Assembly (NCBI GenBank): GCA_029974035.1
Contig: JARKQG010000073.1
Coordinates: 21,035 to 85,034, forward strand
From: Eubacteriales bacterium
Lineage (GTDB): Bacteria; Bacillota_A; Clostridia; Christensenellales; Aristaeellaceae
Direction of reading: 5' to 3'
DNA: 64,000 nucleotides
Part shown: positions 23,275-31,657 of the stretch, in pieces
Layout of the letters: every line of letters begins with the position of its first letter
How positions within the stretch are numbered: the stretch's first letter is position 1
Made by a program: the position numbers and the translations under genes
The notes under the pieces: generated by a model
Told to the model about the DNA's origin: nothing
Seen by the model: the letters and a program-made list of their open reading frames with translations, nothing else
Database searches by the model: none

Positions 23275-24723
23275 CTAAAACAGCATCTTGTCGCTGAAAA
23301 GCTCCTGAAAGTCCTTTCGCCCGGAGAGCTCCAGATACTCCATGTGACGCCGGAGCGCCTCGGCGCGATCCTCGCCCGCGAGCATCAGCCGCGCGCCCGC
23401 ACCGGCGGCGTTGCCGATGGGCGTCACGCGGTCGAGCAGCCCCGGCGGCAAAAGCCCGATGGCGCAGGCGCTCTTTTTGTCAATGTAGTTTCCAAAGCCG
23501 CCCGCCAGGTACAGGCGGCGGATGTCCTTCTCCGTCACGCCCATCTCGCGCATCAGGATGTCTACGCCGGCGGCGATGGCGCCCTTGGCCAGCTGCACCT
23601 CGCGCACGTCCCGCTGCGTCAGGCTGACGCCGTCCGCCAGTTCGACCTCCGCGCCGTCCATGCGGCCCGTTTCATCGATCCGCTCCAGCTCGATCAGCGC
23701 GGCCACCGCGTCCACCAGGCCGCTGCCGCAGATGCTCGCGGCCTTTCCCTCGCCCAGCACGTGGCAGCGGAGCGCGCCGTCCTCCGCCCACACCCGGTCG
23801 ATGGCGCCGTCCACCGCGCCGGAGCCGTACTTGATGTGCGCGCCCTCAAAAGCCGGCCCCGCCGCCGCCGCACAGGTCAGCATCCGCCGCCGCCCGCCCA
23901 GCGCGATTTCGCCGTTGGTGCCGATGTCGAGAAGCAGCGCCACCTCGTCCGACCGATCCATGTCCGCGGCCATCGCCGCGGACATGGTGTCGGAGCCCAC
24001 GTATCCGGCCACGCAGCCCCCCACCAGCTGGCGGGAACCCGGCGCGCTCTCCAGCAGGCCCCGGGTGTAAAACGCCGCCCGGTAGGCGGGTTTGTAGGGG
24101 GCCACCGCGATGGCGCGCGGGTCCACGCCGGCGAGTATGTGGGTCATGATGGGGTTGCCCACCAGCGACACCAGGCGGACCTCCTCCGGCGCAATTCCCT
24201 GCCGCGCGGTCATCCGCGCGATGAGCTCGTCCACCCTTGCGCGCACCTGGCCAGACAGGAACCGGAGGCCGTCCTCGTGGTTGATCACGTAGTCCACGCG
24301 GCTGATGACGTCCGCGCCCACCGACCGCTGAGGGTTCATCGCGGCCTCGCAGTCGATGGTGGCGCCGTCCCGCACGAGGTAGGCCGCAATGGTGGTGGTG
24401 CCGATGTCCACCGCCACCATAACGCCCTGCGCGCCCTCGATGGTCTGGCCGCCGCCTTCGGTCAGGATGCGCTGGTTGACGCCCCCGGCCAGTTCCACCC
24501 GCGCGGTGCCGTCCACGCGGCACCTGCAGGCCAGCCGCCAGCCGGCGTTCAGCGCCTCCGGGGTCAGACATTCCCATTCGCGCTCATCCGGCGCGCTCAC
24601 GTCGCCCGAAGCCCGCACGCGGCACTTGCCGCAGATGCCCTTGCCGCCGCAGGGCGCTTCCAGCTGGACGCCCTGCCGCGCCAGCAGCTCCTGCAGGGAC
24701 TGGCCGTTTCCCGTCACAATCAT
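23275..24723 (-). CDS. RACo-like corrinoid activation ATPase with 2Fe-2S domain (DUF4445)
   Basis: 482 residues. N-terminal plant-type 2Fe-2S domain with Cys25, Cys31, Cys34 and Cys66 (CGGKGICGKC and ACRC), a linker, then an ASKHA ATPase half with VAVDIGTTTIAAYL and LLLDIGTNGEIAL phosphate motifs and the C-terminal LAGGFGNYID. This is the architecture of RACo, which restores Co(II) corrinoid proteins to Co(I) using ATP and a low-potential electron. The 2Fe-2S type distinguishes it from 4Fe-4S RamA. The start overlaps the mfd stop by 4 bases, so it is the third gene of the pth-mfd operon. Corrinoid methyltransferase-like genes lie at the left edge of the window; no corrinoid protein is adjacent. 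Confidence 0.88.
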   Translation of the reverse strand: MIVTGNGQSLQELLARQGVQLEAPCGGKGICGKCRVRASGDVSAPDEREWECLTPEALNAGWRLACRCRVDGTARVELAGGVNQRILTEGGGQTIEGAQGVMVAVDIGTTTIAAYLVRDGATIDCEAAMNPQRSVGADVISRVDYVINHEDGLRFLSGQVRARVDELIARMTARQGIAPEEVRLVSLVGNPIMTHILAGVDPRAIAVAPYKPAYRAAFYTRGLLESAPGSRQLVGGCVAGYVGSDTMSAAMAADMDRSDEVALLLDIGTNGEIALGGRRRMLTCAAAAGPAFEGAHIKYGSGAVDGAIDRVWAEDGALRCHVLGEGKAASICGSGLVDAVAALIELERIDETGRMDGAEVELADGVSLTQRDVREVQLAKGAIAAGVDILMREMGVTEKDIRRLYLAGGFGNYIDKKSACAIGLLPPGLLDRVTPIGNAAGAGARLMLAGEDRAEALRRHMEYLELSGRKDFQELFSDKMLF

Positions 24724-27700
24724 GCGCCTTCTCCTTCTCCCTTTTGTGCGGCTCGGGGCGCCACCTGGGCCACGATCTTCTCCATCATCCGCACCGCGCC
24801 CGGCAGCGCGTCCTCGACGGTTTTTTTGCCCTCCTGGTACACCAGCGCCGATTCCTTGCCCGCCTGCAGGCGCACGTGCTTTTCATGGGGCTTGAGCGCC
24901 TCGACCAGCCGGACCACGTCCAGGTCGGCGGCGGGCGAAAAGCGCATCACCAGCGCGCCGGCGCGCCCGGTGACGAGGTCTATGCCCAGGCGCTGGCACA
25001 GATTCTTGAGGTGCGCGATCTCGATGAGGTTCATCACCGGCCGCGTCGGGTCGCCGAAGCGGTCGATCAGCTCCTCGATCAGATCCTCCCGGGCGGCCCG
25101 GCCACCCACCAGCGCGATCTTTTTGTACACCTCGACGCGGGTCACATCGCTCATCACATACTCGCCGGGCAGGAACGCGTCCACCTTCAGCTCCATTTTG
25201 GTCTGGATATCGCCCAGCGACTGGTCGCCGCGCAGTTCGCGCACGGCTTCCTCGATCATCTTGACATAGAGATCGTACCCCACCGTGGCCATGTGCCCGG
25301 ACTGCTCCGCGCCCAGGAGGTTCCCTGTGCCGCGAATCTCCAGATCCCGCATCGCAACGCGGAAGCCCGATCCGAACTCCGTAAACTCGCGGATGGCGGA
25401 AAGGCGCTTGTCGGCGCTTTCGGTGAGCACCTTGTTGGGGCTGACGGTGAGAAACGCGTAGGCCAGCTTGTTGCTGCGCCCCACGCGCCCGCGAAGCTGG
25501 TACAGCTGCGAAAGGCCGAAGCGGTCGGCGTCACACACGATGAGGGTGTTGGCCCGGGGTACGTCAAGACCCGCCTCAATGATGGTGGTACACAAAAGCA
25601 CGTCATACTTGCCCTCGTAGAAGTCCAGCATCACGTCCTCCAGCGCCTGTTCGCGCATCTGGCCATGGCCGACGGCGATCTTCGCCTCCGGCACCAGCTT
25701 CTTGAGCCGGGCAAACATGGCCTCGATGGTCTGCACGCGGTTGTGCAGCACGTACACCTGCCCGCCGCGGGACAATTCCCGCAGGATGGCGTCGCGCACC
25801 AGCGCATCGGAGTACTCCACCACGTAGGTCTGCACCGGATAGCGCTCGTCGGGGGGCGTCTGCAAAAGGGACATGTCGCGGATGCCCACCATTGACATGT
25901 GCAGCGTGCGCGGAATGGGCGTGGCCGACAGCGTCAGCACATCCACGTTCCTTTTCATCTGCTTGATGGATTCCTTGTGCTTGACGCCAAAGCGCTGCTC
26001 CTCGTCCACCACCAGGAGCCCCAGGTTTTTGAAGGATACGTCCTTGCCCAAGAGGCGGTGGGTGCCGATGACCACGTCCAGCTCGCCGGCGGTGAGCCTT
26101 TCCACGGTGCGCTTCTGCTCCGCGGCGGTGGCAAAGCGGCTGAGGGTGGCGAGGCGCACCGGAAAACCGTGGAAGCGGTTGGTCATGGTCGCCAGGTGCT
26201 GCTGCACCAAAATGGTGGTGGGCGCCAAAAGCGCGGCCTGCTTGCCGTCCATCACGCACTTGAAAATGGCGCGCAGCGCCACTTCCGTCTTGCCGTAGCC
26301 CACGTCGCCGCACAGCAGCCGGTCCATGATCTGGGGCTTTTCCATGTCCTTTTTGATTTCCTCGATGGCCTGCAGCTGGTCCGGCGTTTCCTCAAACTCG
26401 AAGCTGTCCTCAAACTGCCGCTGCCAGGGGGTGTCGGCCGAAAACGCGTAGCCGGTTGCAGCGGTGCGGGCGGCGTACAGCTTGACCAATTCGCCCGCGA
26501 TTTCGTGGATCGAGGAGCGCACCTTGGCCTTCTGGCGCTGCCATTCGCCGCCGGACAGGCGGTTGAGCCGGGGGCTCTCCCCCTCCTGCCCGATGTACTT
26601 CTGCACCCGGTCCATCTGGTCGGTGGGCACGTACAGCTTGTCGGAGCCCATGTACTGGATGTGCAGAAAATCCCGGAGCGTGCCCTCGGAGGCCAGCCGC
26701 ACCGTGCCCATGTAGCGGCCGATGCCGTGGTTTTCGTGCACCACGTAGTCGCCCACCTGCAGGTCTGTGAAGGCGCTCATCTTGTCGCCGCCGCGGGCCT
26801 TCTGCTCACGGCGCTGCTTGGACACGCCGAAGATGTCGGCCTCGGCCACCACGGCCAGCTTCACATCCGGATATGAAAAGCCGCGGGAGAGCGCAAAGGG
26901 CAGGATCACCGGCCGGCCGGGCTCGAGCGCCGCCGGCGGCTCCTCAAGGAAGGGCGCGTCGCAGCCAAAGTCAAACAGCGTGCGGTTGAGCCGCTGACCG
27001 CGGGCGACGCCGCCCGCCATCAGCGCAATCCTCCAGCCCTCGCCGCGCCATTTTTCAATGTCCCGCGCCAGTTCGCGCATGTTCCCCTGGTAGGCGCTGG
27101 CCCCCAGGGCGTTGACCTTGATCAGCGCCTTGGGCGTAAAGTCCGCCGACACCCGGGTGAAAGGCGTCAGCGTGAGCACAGGATGCGCGTCCAGCGCGGG
27201 CAGCACCTGGTCGTAGGAGAGCAGCAGGTCCGCCTGCGCGGGCATCGCCTCGTCCCGCCCCAGCGCCGTCTTGAACTGCTCCTGGAACTCGAGCAGCCGG
27301 TTTTCGCAGCGCTCGCGCAGCCGCTCGGGCTGGTCCATCACCACCACCGGCGCGTCCAGATAGTCAACCGCCGTCCGGGTATCCGGGTAGATCATGTGGA
27401 ATATGGAGAGCATCGCATCGGTGGCGTGCCCGTTTTTCAGCGCATCCAACCGGTGCGCAAAGTTGCGGGCCAGCGCGGTGCGCGGCCCCCCCTCCCGCTT
27501 CGGGCCATCCTCCGGCCGCTGGAGCCTGCGGGCCGCGCCGGTTGGTTTCGCGGCCAGATCGAACATGGAGGGCAGCGCTTCGCCGTCCTCCTCGCCGAGC
27601 AGTTCAAAGAACTGCTCAAAGGGCATGAGGTCAAATTCCTTCTCAATTTCGCGCTGACGGTCCACGCTCTGCGCTTCGCCCCGGGCCGCGCCCAGCGCCG

Positions 27701-28439
27701 TTTCCAGGCGCTCCGCGGCCTGAAGCGCCTCGTCGGCACTCAGCAGCACCTCGCCCGCCGGGTAGATGACCGCCTCCCTGCGCCGGGCAATGGAGCGCTG
27801 GGTCATCACGTCGAAGTCGCGCAGGGAGTCAATCTCGTCGTCAAAGAACTCCAGCCGCAGCGCGTTGGGCTGGCCGACAGGATACACATCCAGAATGCCG
27901 CCCCGGAGCGCGCACTGCCCGCGGGCCTCGGTCACATCCACGCGCTCGTATCCCGCCGCCACCAGACGCGCAAGCATGTCGCCCGGGTCCATCCGCATGC
28001 CCTCCCGGACGGTGAACACGTCCCGAAGGAAGCGGTCCCGGGGCATCAACCGGTCCATCAGCGCGTCCACCGGCGCCACCAGGGCGCGCAGCTGCCCGGT
28101 GGCGGCCATGCCCAGCGCCTCAAGGCGCCGCATCGCCAGATCGCGGCTGGCCGCCGCGGCCCGGAGGAAGGATACCTCCCGGGCCGGCAGCACCATGACG
28201 CCGCCGCCCAGCAGGTGGCCGAGATCCTCCGCGGCGCGCTGCGCGCCCTGGCCGCTGGCGGTGACGAACAGAAGCGGCCGGCCGGCCTTTTTCTGCAGCG
28301 CGGCCGCCAGGTGCAGGCGCTGGCAGTCGTCCACGCCGCTGACGGCATAGGCGCCCGGCGCCTTGATCGCGCCCAGCATCTGTCCAAACGCTTGAAGTCC
28401 TTCGAGGGGGCTGAAAATCAGGTCTTGGCTCTGGGCCAT
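24720..28439 (-). CDS. mfd: Transcription-repair coupling factor Mfd
   Basis: 1239 residues. Order: UvrB-homology domains (about 1-470), the RNA polymerase-interacting CarD-like domain (about 480-560, FTDLQVGDYVVHENHGIGRY), SF2 translocase with Walker A-type LLCGDVGYGKTEVALRA and DEEQ box VVDEEQRFG, TRG motif region, and the C-terminal TRCF domain. It removes stalled RNA polymerase and recruits UvrA. Start ATG 28439 follows AAAGGAG and overlaps no coding of pth beyond the stop region. Operon: pth, mfd, RACo. Length is normal for the family. Confidence 0.97.
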   Translation of the reverse strand: MAQSQDLIFSPLEGLQAFGQMLGAIKAPGAYAVSGVDDCQRLHLAAALQKKAGRPLLFVTASGQGAQRAAEDLGHLLGGGVMVLPAREVSFLRAAAASRDLAMRRLEALGMAATGQLRALVAPVDALMDRLMPRDRFLRDVFTVREGMRMDPGDMLARLVAAGYERVDVTEARGQCALRGGILDVYPVGQPNALRLEFFDDEIDSLRDFDVMTQRSIARRREAVIYPAGEVLLSADEALQAAERLETALGAARGEAQSVDRQREIEKEFDLMPFEQFFELLGEEDGEALPSMFDLAAKPTGAARRLQRPEDGPKREGGPRTALARNFAHRLDALKNGHATDAMLSIFHMIYPDTRTAVDYLDAPVVVMDQPERLRERCENRLLEFQEQFKTALGRDEAMPAQADLLLSYDQVLPALDAHPVLTLTPFTRVSADFTPKALIKVNALGASAYQGNMRELARDIEKWRGEGWRIALMAGGVARGQRLNRTLFDFGCDAPFLEEPPAALEPGRPVILPFALSRGFSYPDVKLAVVAEADIFGVSKQRREQKARGGDKMSAFTDLQVGDYVVHENHGIGRYMGTVRLASEGTLRDFLHIQYMGSDKLYVPTDQMDRVQKYIGQEGESPRLNRLSGGEWQRQKAKVRSSIHEIAGELVKLYAARTAATGYAFSADTPWQRQFEDSFEFEETPDQLQAIEEIKKDMEKPQIMDRLLCGDVGYGKTEVALRAIFKCVMDGKQAALLAPTTILVQQHLATMTNRFHGFPVRLATLSRFATAAEQKRTVERLTAGELDVVIGTHRLLGKDVSFKNLGLLVVDEEQRFGVKHKESIKQMKRNVDVLTLSATPIPRTLHMSMVGIRDMSLLQTPPDERYPVQTYVVEYSDALVRDAILRELSRGGQVYVLHNRVQTIEAMFARLKKLVPEAKIAVGHGQMREQALEDVMLDFYEGKYDVLLCTTIIEAGLDVPRANTLIVCDADRFGLSQLYQLRGRVGRSNKLAYAFLTVSPNKVLTESADKRLSAIREFTEFGSGFRVAMRDLEIRGTGNLLGAEQSGHMATVGYDLYVKMIEEAVRELRGDQSLGDIQTKMELKVDAFLPGEYVMSDVTRVEVYKKIALVGGRAAREDLIEELIDRFGDPTRPVMNLIEIAHLKNLCQRLGIDLVTGRAGALVMRFSPAADLDVVRLVEALKPHEKHVRLQAGKESALVYQEGKKTVEDALPGAVRMMEKIVAQVAPRAAQKGEGEGA

Positions 28440-28440
28440 G

Positions 28441-29016
28441 TTACTCCTTTGAACCGGCGTTCGCAAATTCCGACGCCCGGGGCAATCCTTCCAGAATGAT
28501 CTTTTCCACCGCTTCGCCGGCCTTGGTCAGCGCGTCAAACATGACTTTGCGGTCGCTCGCCGCAGGGTAGCCGGACAGCACATAATCCGCCAGATCCCAG
28601 CCCTCCGGCGGGCGGCCGATGCCCACGCGCACCCGCGGGAAGTCCTCGCTGCCCAGCTGGTACAGGACGGACTTCATGCCGTTGTGGGTACCGGCCGAAC
28701 CCTTTGCCCGCACCCGCAGCCTGCCCAGCGGAAGTTCGCAATCGTCGTAGATGACGATCAGGTGGTCAAGATCGATCTTGTACCAGCTGACCAGCTCCCG
28801 GACGCTCTCGCCGCTCAGGTTCATGAATGTCTGCGGCTGGGCCAGCACGACGCGCTCGCCGCCGACGGTACCCTCTCCGATCAGCGCCTTGCACCTGAGT
28901 TTCGTCATGGAAACGCCCAGGCGCGAGGCCAAAATCTCCACCGCGTCAAAGCCCGCGTTGTGGCGCGTGCGCGCATATTTCCTGCCGGGGTTGCCCAGCC
29001 CTACCACAACGTACAT
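28441..29016 (-). CDS. pth: Peptidyl-tRNA hydrolase
   Basis: 191 residues beginning MYVVVGLGNPGRKYARTRHN, the conserved N-terminus, which fixes the start at 29016 even though the frame extends further. His20 (in RHN) is the catalytic base, FMNLSG and the YDDCELPLG/KGSAGTHNGMKS motifs hold the other active-site residues. It recycles peptidyl-tRNA released by stalled ribosomes. The stop is 1 base from the mfd start. Preceded by a consensus promoter and a leader of about 110 bases. Confidence 0.96.
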   Translation of the reverse strand: MYVVVGLGNPGRKYARTRHNAGFDAVEILASRLGVSMTKLRCKALIGEGTVGGERVVLAQPQTFMNLSGESVRELVSWYKIDLDHLIVIYDDCELPLGRLRVRAKGSAGTHNGMKSVLYQLGSEDFPRVRVGIGRPPEGWDLADYVLSGYPAASDRKVMFDALTKAGEAVEKIILEGLPRASEFANAGSKE

Positions 29017-29131
29017 CCGTACACCCCGCCAAAATAGCATGGCGGCGAGGAAAGCCCCGTGGCCCCCCGCTGCCTGATGGATTTGCCTTTGAGGATGACC
29101 GCCCGCGCGCGGCACGGGGGGCATCCTGTTC

Positions 29132-29160
29132 ATTGTAAATGGGCCGGGGCGGCTTGTCAA
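29132..29160 (-). promoter_or_regulatory. Promoter of the pth-mfd-RACo operon
   Basis: Minus strand TTGACA (29155-29160) and TACAAT (29132-29137) are 17 bases apart, immediately downstream of the purR stop. The leader (about 29017-29125) is GC-rich with small inverted repeats; no known riboswitch was identified. Confidence 0.75.
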
Positions 29161-29181
29161 GTCCAGGGGCGGGATTTCCCG

Positions 29182-30003
29182 TCAGCGGAACGCCTCCGCG
29201 GGTTCCACCGTGACCTTGCCCTGCTGGGCGTCCACCTCGGTCAGCACCATCAGCGACTTCGCGCCGGCCACCCGCTTCTTTTCCGGCTGAAGGGTGGAGA
29301 TCATCACGCCCACGCCCACCACCTCGGCCTGGAACTCCGCCATCATGTCCACCATGCCGCGCAGCGTGCCGCCGCCCTTCATGAAGTCATCAATGATCAG
29401 CGCCCGCTGCCCACCCGTGACGGCGCGGCGCGCCAGCGCCATGGTTTCGATGCGCTCGCCGCTGCCGCCGGCAATGTAGTTGATCTTCACCGCGGAGCCC
29501 TCGTAGGCGCGGGAGTCGCGCCGCGCGATCACCAGCGGCACGCCCAGCGTGCGGGCGGTCATCATCGCAATGGGGATGCCCTTGGTCTCCATCGTCAGCA
29601 CAAAGTCCGGCGCGCGGTCGTAGTACTGCATCGCGAGAATCCTGCCCAGCATTTCCGCGGTTTCCGGCTCGGAGCTGACATCGGAGGTGTAGAGAAAGCC
29701 CCCCGGAAGCAGCCGCCCCGCGTCGCTCAGCCGACGGGCGAGCGCCGCGAGAAACGCCCCCGCGCGCTTTGGGCCCACAATGGCGCGGTAGCGCACACCC
29801 CCCGCTGCGCCGGCCACGGTGGTCAGCTCGCCCTGATCGAAGGCCTCAAAGGAGGCGCGCAAAAGCTCGATGTCCTCGCTGACGGTGGATTTCGCCGCGC
29901 CGAACATCTCGCAGAACGTGCCAAGGGTATGAATCCTGTTGGGGCTTGCCATCAGCGCCGCGGCCATCGCGCCCAGCCGCTCGCTGCGCTTATATCGATC
30001 CAT
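29182..30003 (-). CDS. purR: Purine operon repressor PurR (Bacillus type)
   Basis: 273 residues. N-terminal winged helix (about 1-75, with AAKSTVSEDIELLR) and a type I phosphoribosyltransferase domain with the PRPP loop ALIIDDFMKGGGTLRG. Start ATG 30003 (MDRYKRSERLG) follows GGAGGG. The protein binds DNA at PurBoxes and is released by PRPP. The large pur operon at 55997 onwards has GTTCG elements around its promoter, a plausible target. Divergent from murC; a TATAAT lies at 30042-30047 on this strand. Confidence 0.95.
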   Translation of the reverse strand: MDRYKRSERLGAMAAALMASPNRIHTLGTFCEMFGAAKSTVSEDIELLRASFEAFDQGELTTVAGAAGGVRYRAIVGPKRAGAFLAALARRLSDAGRLLPGGFLYTSDVSSEPETAEMLGRILAMQYYDRAPDFVLTMETKGIPIAMMTARTLGVPLVIARRDSRAYEGSAVKINYIAGGSGERIETMALARRAVTGGQRALIIDDFMKGGGTLRGMVDMMAEFQAEVVGVGVMISTLQPEKKRVAGAKSLMVLTEVDAQQGKVTVEPAEAFR

Positions 30004-30142
30004 CCGAGATCCCTCCGGACAAATACTGGGCATTCCGTACAATTATACCGGAAAAACGGCGTTTCCGCCAGAAGCGGCGAACATGTTTTCGAGAATCCAA
30101 CACACATTTAACGCGCGCACCGGAGGATTGAGGAAACGGCGG

Positions 30143-30171
30143 TTGATAGCGGCGGCGCGCCGTCGTATAAT
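30143..30171 (+). promoter_or_regulatory. murC promoter
   Basis: TTGATA (30143-30148) and TATAAT (30166-30171) are 17 bases apart, 38 bases before the murC ATG. Confidence 0.75.
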
Positions 30172-30209
30172 AAAAAGCCGGACAATCCGTTTTTCAGGAG
30201 GACGCATCT

Positions 30210-31607
30210 ATGACCGCGCACATCCGGGCGTTTCAGGGCGCCCGCGTCCATTTTATCGGAATCGGCGGCAGCTCCATGTCGGGCCTCGCGCCGCTTTTGC
30301 AGACGCTGGGCTACCGCGTGGCGGGTTCCGACCGCGACCGCTCCCACAAGACCGACGCGCTCGTCGCCCGGGGCATTCCGGTGGCCATCGGCCACGTCCC
30401 GGAAAACGTGCGCGGCGCGGATCTCATCGTCTACACCGCGGCGATCGCGCCGGAAAACCCGGAGCGCCTCGAGGCCGAGCGCCTGGGCATCCCGCAGATC
30501 GAGCGCAGCGAGCTGATCGGCCAGCTGATGGAGGGCTACCAAACCGCCGTCGCCATCAGCGGCACCCACGGCAAGACCACCACCACCGCGATGCTCTCCC
30601 AGGCGATGGTGGAATGCGGCGTCCGCCCCACCGTGCACATCGGCGGCGAGTTGGACGCGCTGGGCGGGTCGACGCTCCTGGGCGAAAAGGACTACTTTGT
30701 GGTCGAGGCCTGCGAATTCAACGCCAGCTTTCTGAAATTCCTGCCCACGGTGGCGGTGATCCTGAACATCGACGAGGATCATCTGGACTTTTACAAGGAC
30801 ATCGATGACATCGAGCGCGCCTTTCTGGAATTCGCCCGCCGCACGCCCGAGGACGGCTGGTGCGTAGGCTGCGGCGATGACCCCCGCGCGCGCCGCGTGC
30901 TGGCCGCTTCCGGGCGGAAAAAGCTGACCTACGGCCTGGAGGCGGCCAACGACGTGCGCCCGGAGGGCCTCTCATACGACGCTGAGGGCCGCGCGCGCTG
31001 CACCGCCGTGCTGGGCGGCACGCCGCTGTGTGAGATCCGCATGACGGTGGCGGGCGAGCACAACCTCCTGAACGCGCTGGCCGTGGTGGCGGTGGCGCGC
31101 ATCTGCGGCCTTCCGATGGATCAGGTGGCGCAAACCCTGTCCCGCTATGTCGGCGCCCACCGGCGCTTTGAGCTGACCAGCATCACCGACGGCGTGAGGG
31201 TCTTTCAGGACTACGGGCACAACCCCACCGAGATCAAAAACGCGCTGCGCATCGCGAAGCTCCAGCCCCACCGCCGGCTGTGGGCGGTATGGCAACCCCA
31301 CACCTATTCCCGGACGAAGAAGCTCTTTGACGGCTTTGTGGAAACTTTTGACGACGCGGATCAGGTGCTCATCACGGACATCTGCGCCGCCCGTGAGCCG
31401 GACCCCGGCGACATCCGGTCCGAAATGCTGATCCCACCGATGCGCGACCGGGGCGTCGACGCCACGGTAACCCCCTCCTTTGACGACACCGAAGCGTACC
31501 TGCGCGCCCACTGGCGGCCCGGAGACCTGGTGGTCACGCTGGGCTGCGGCAACATCGATCTTCTGAACGAGCAGATCGCGCTGCACGGGGATACCGCGGA
31601 GCGCTGA
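30210..31607 (+). CDS. murC: UDP-N-acetylmuramate--L-alanine ligase
   Basis: 465 residues in three Mur ligase domains. The N-terminal UDP-binding GIGGSSMSGLA motif is at about 17-27 and the ATP loop GTHGKTTTT at 118-126; later EHNLLNALA and DYGHNPTE motifs are intact. It adds the first amino acid of the peptidoglycan stem peptide, in the cytoplasm. Strong GGAGG site and its own promoter. It is monocistronic here, followed by a hairpin at 31619-31652, away from other mur genes. Confidence 0.97.
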   Translation: MTAHIRAFQGARVHFIGIGGSSMSGLAPLLQTLGYRVAGSDRDRSHKTDALVARGIPVAIGHVPENVRGADLIVYTAAIAPENPERLEAERLGIPQIERSELIGQLMEGYQTAVAISGTHGKTTTTAMLSQAMVECGVRPTVHIGGELDALGGSTLLGEKDYFVVEACEFNASFLKFLPTVAVILNIDEDHLDFYKDIDDIERAFLEFARRTPEDGWCVGCGDDPRARRVLAASGRKKLTYGLEAANDVRPEGLSYDAEGRARCTAVLGGTPLCEIRMTVAGEHNLLNALAVVAVARICGLPMDQVAQTLSRYVGAHRRFELTSITDGVRVFQDYGHNPTEIKNALRIAKLQPHRRLWAVWQPHTYSRTKKLFDGFVETFDDADQVLITDICAAREPDPGDIRSEMLIPPMRDRGVDATVTPSFDDTEAYLRAHWRPGDLVVTLGCGNIDLLNEQIALHGDTAER

Positions 31608-31618
31608 CCCGCGCCGCG

Positions 31619-31652
31619 GGAAGGCCCGCCGGACCAGTCCGGCGGGCCTTCC
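31619..31652. terminator. Hairpin between murC and the DUF2207 gene
   Basis: A perfect 15-base GC-rich stem with a CCAG loop separates the convergent genes. The T content after the stem is low, so termination strength is uncertain. Confidence 0.65.
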
Positions 31653-31657
31653 TGCCG

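Noticed and set aside
23260..25269. 669-codon plus-strand frame opposite the RACo and mfd genes
   Set aside because: Antisense to two well-conserved proteins; no ribosome site or domain.
29017..29125. c-di-GMP-I-like riboswitch in the pth leader
   Set aside because: GGCAAA and GCCACGGGG words resemble parts of the motif, but the conserved GACGCAAAGC core is absent and the target would be unusual.
30078..30091. LexA (SOS) box between purR and murC
   Set aside because: CGAACATGTTTTCG departs from the Gram-positive consensus at key G and C positions and neither gene is an SOS gene; kept only as a possible PurR site.
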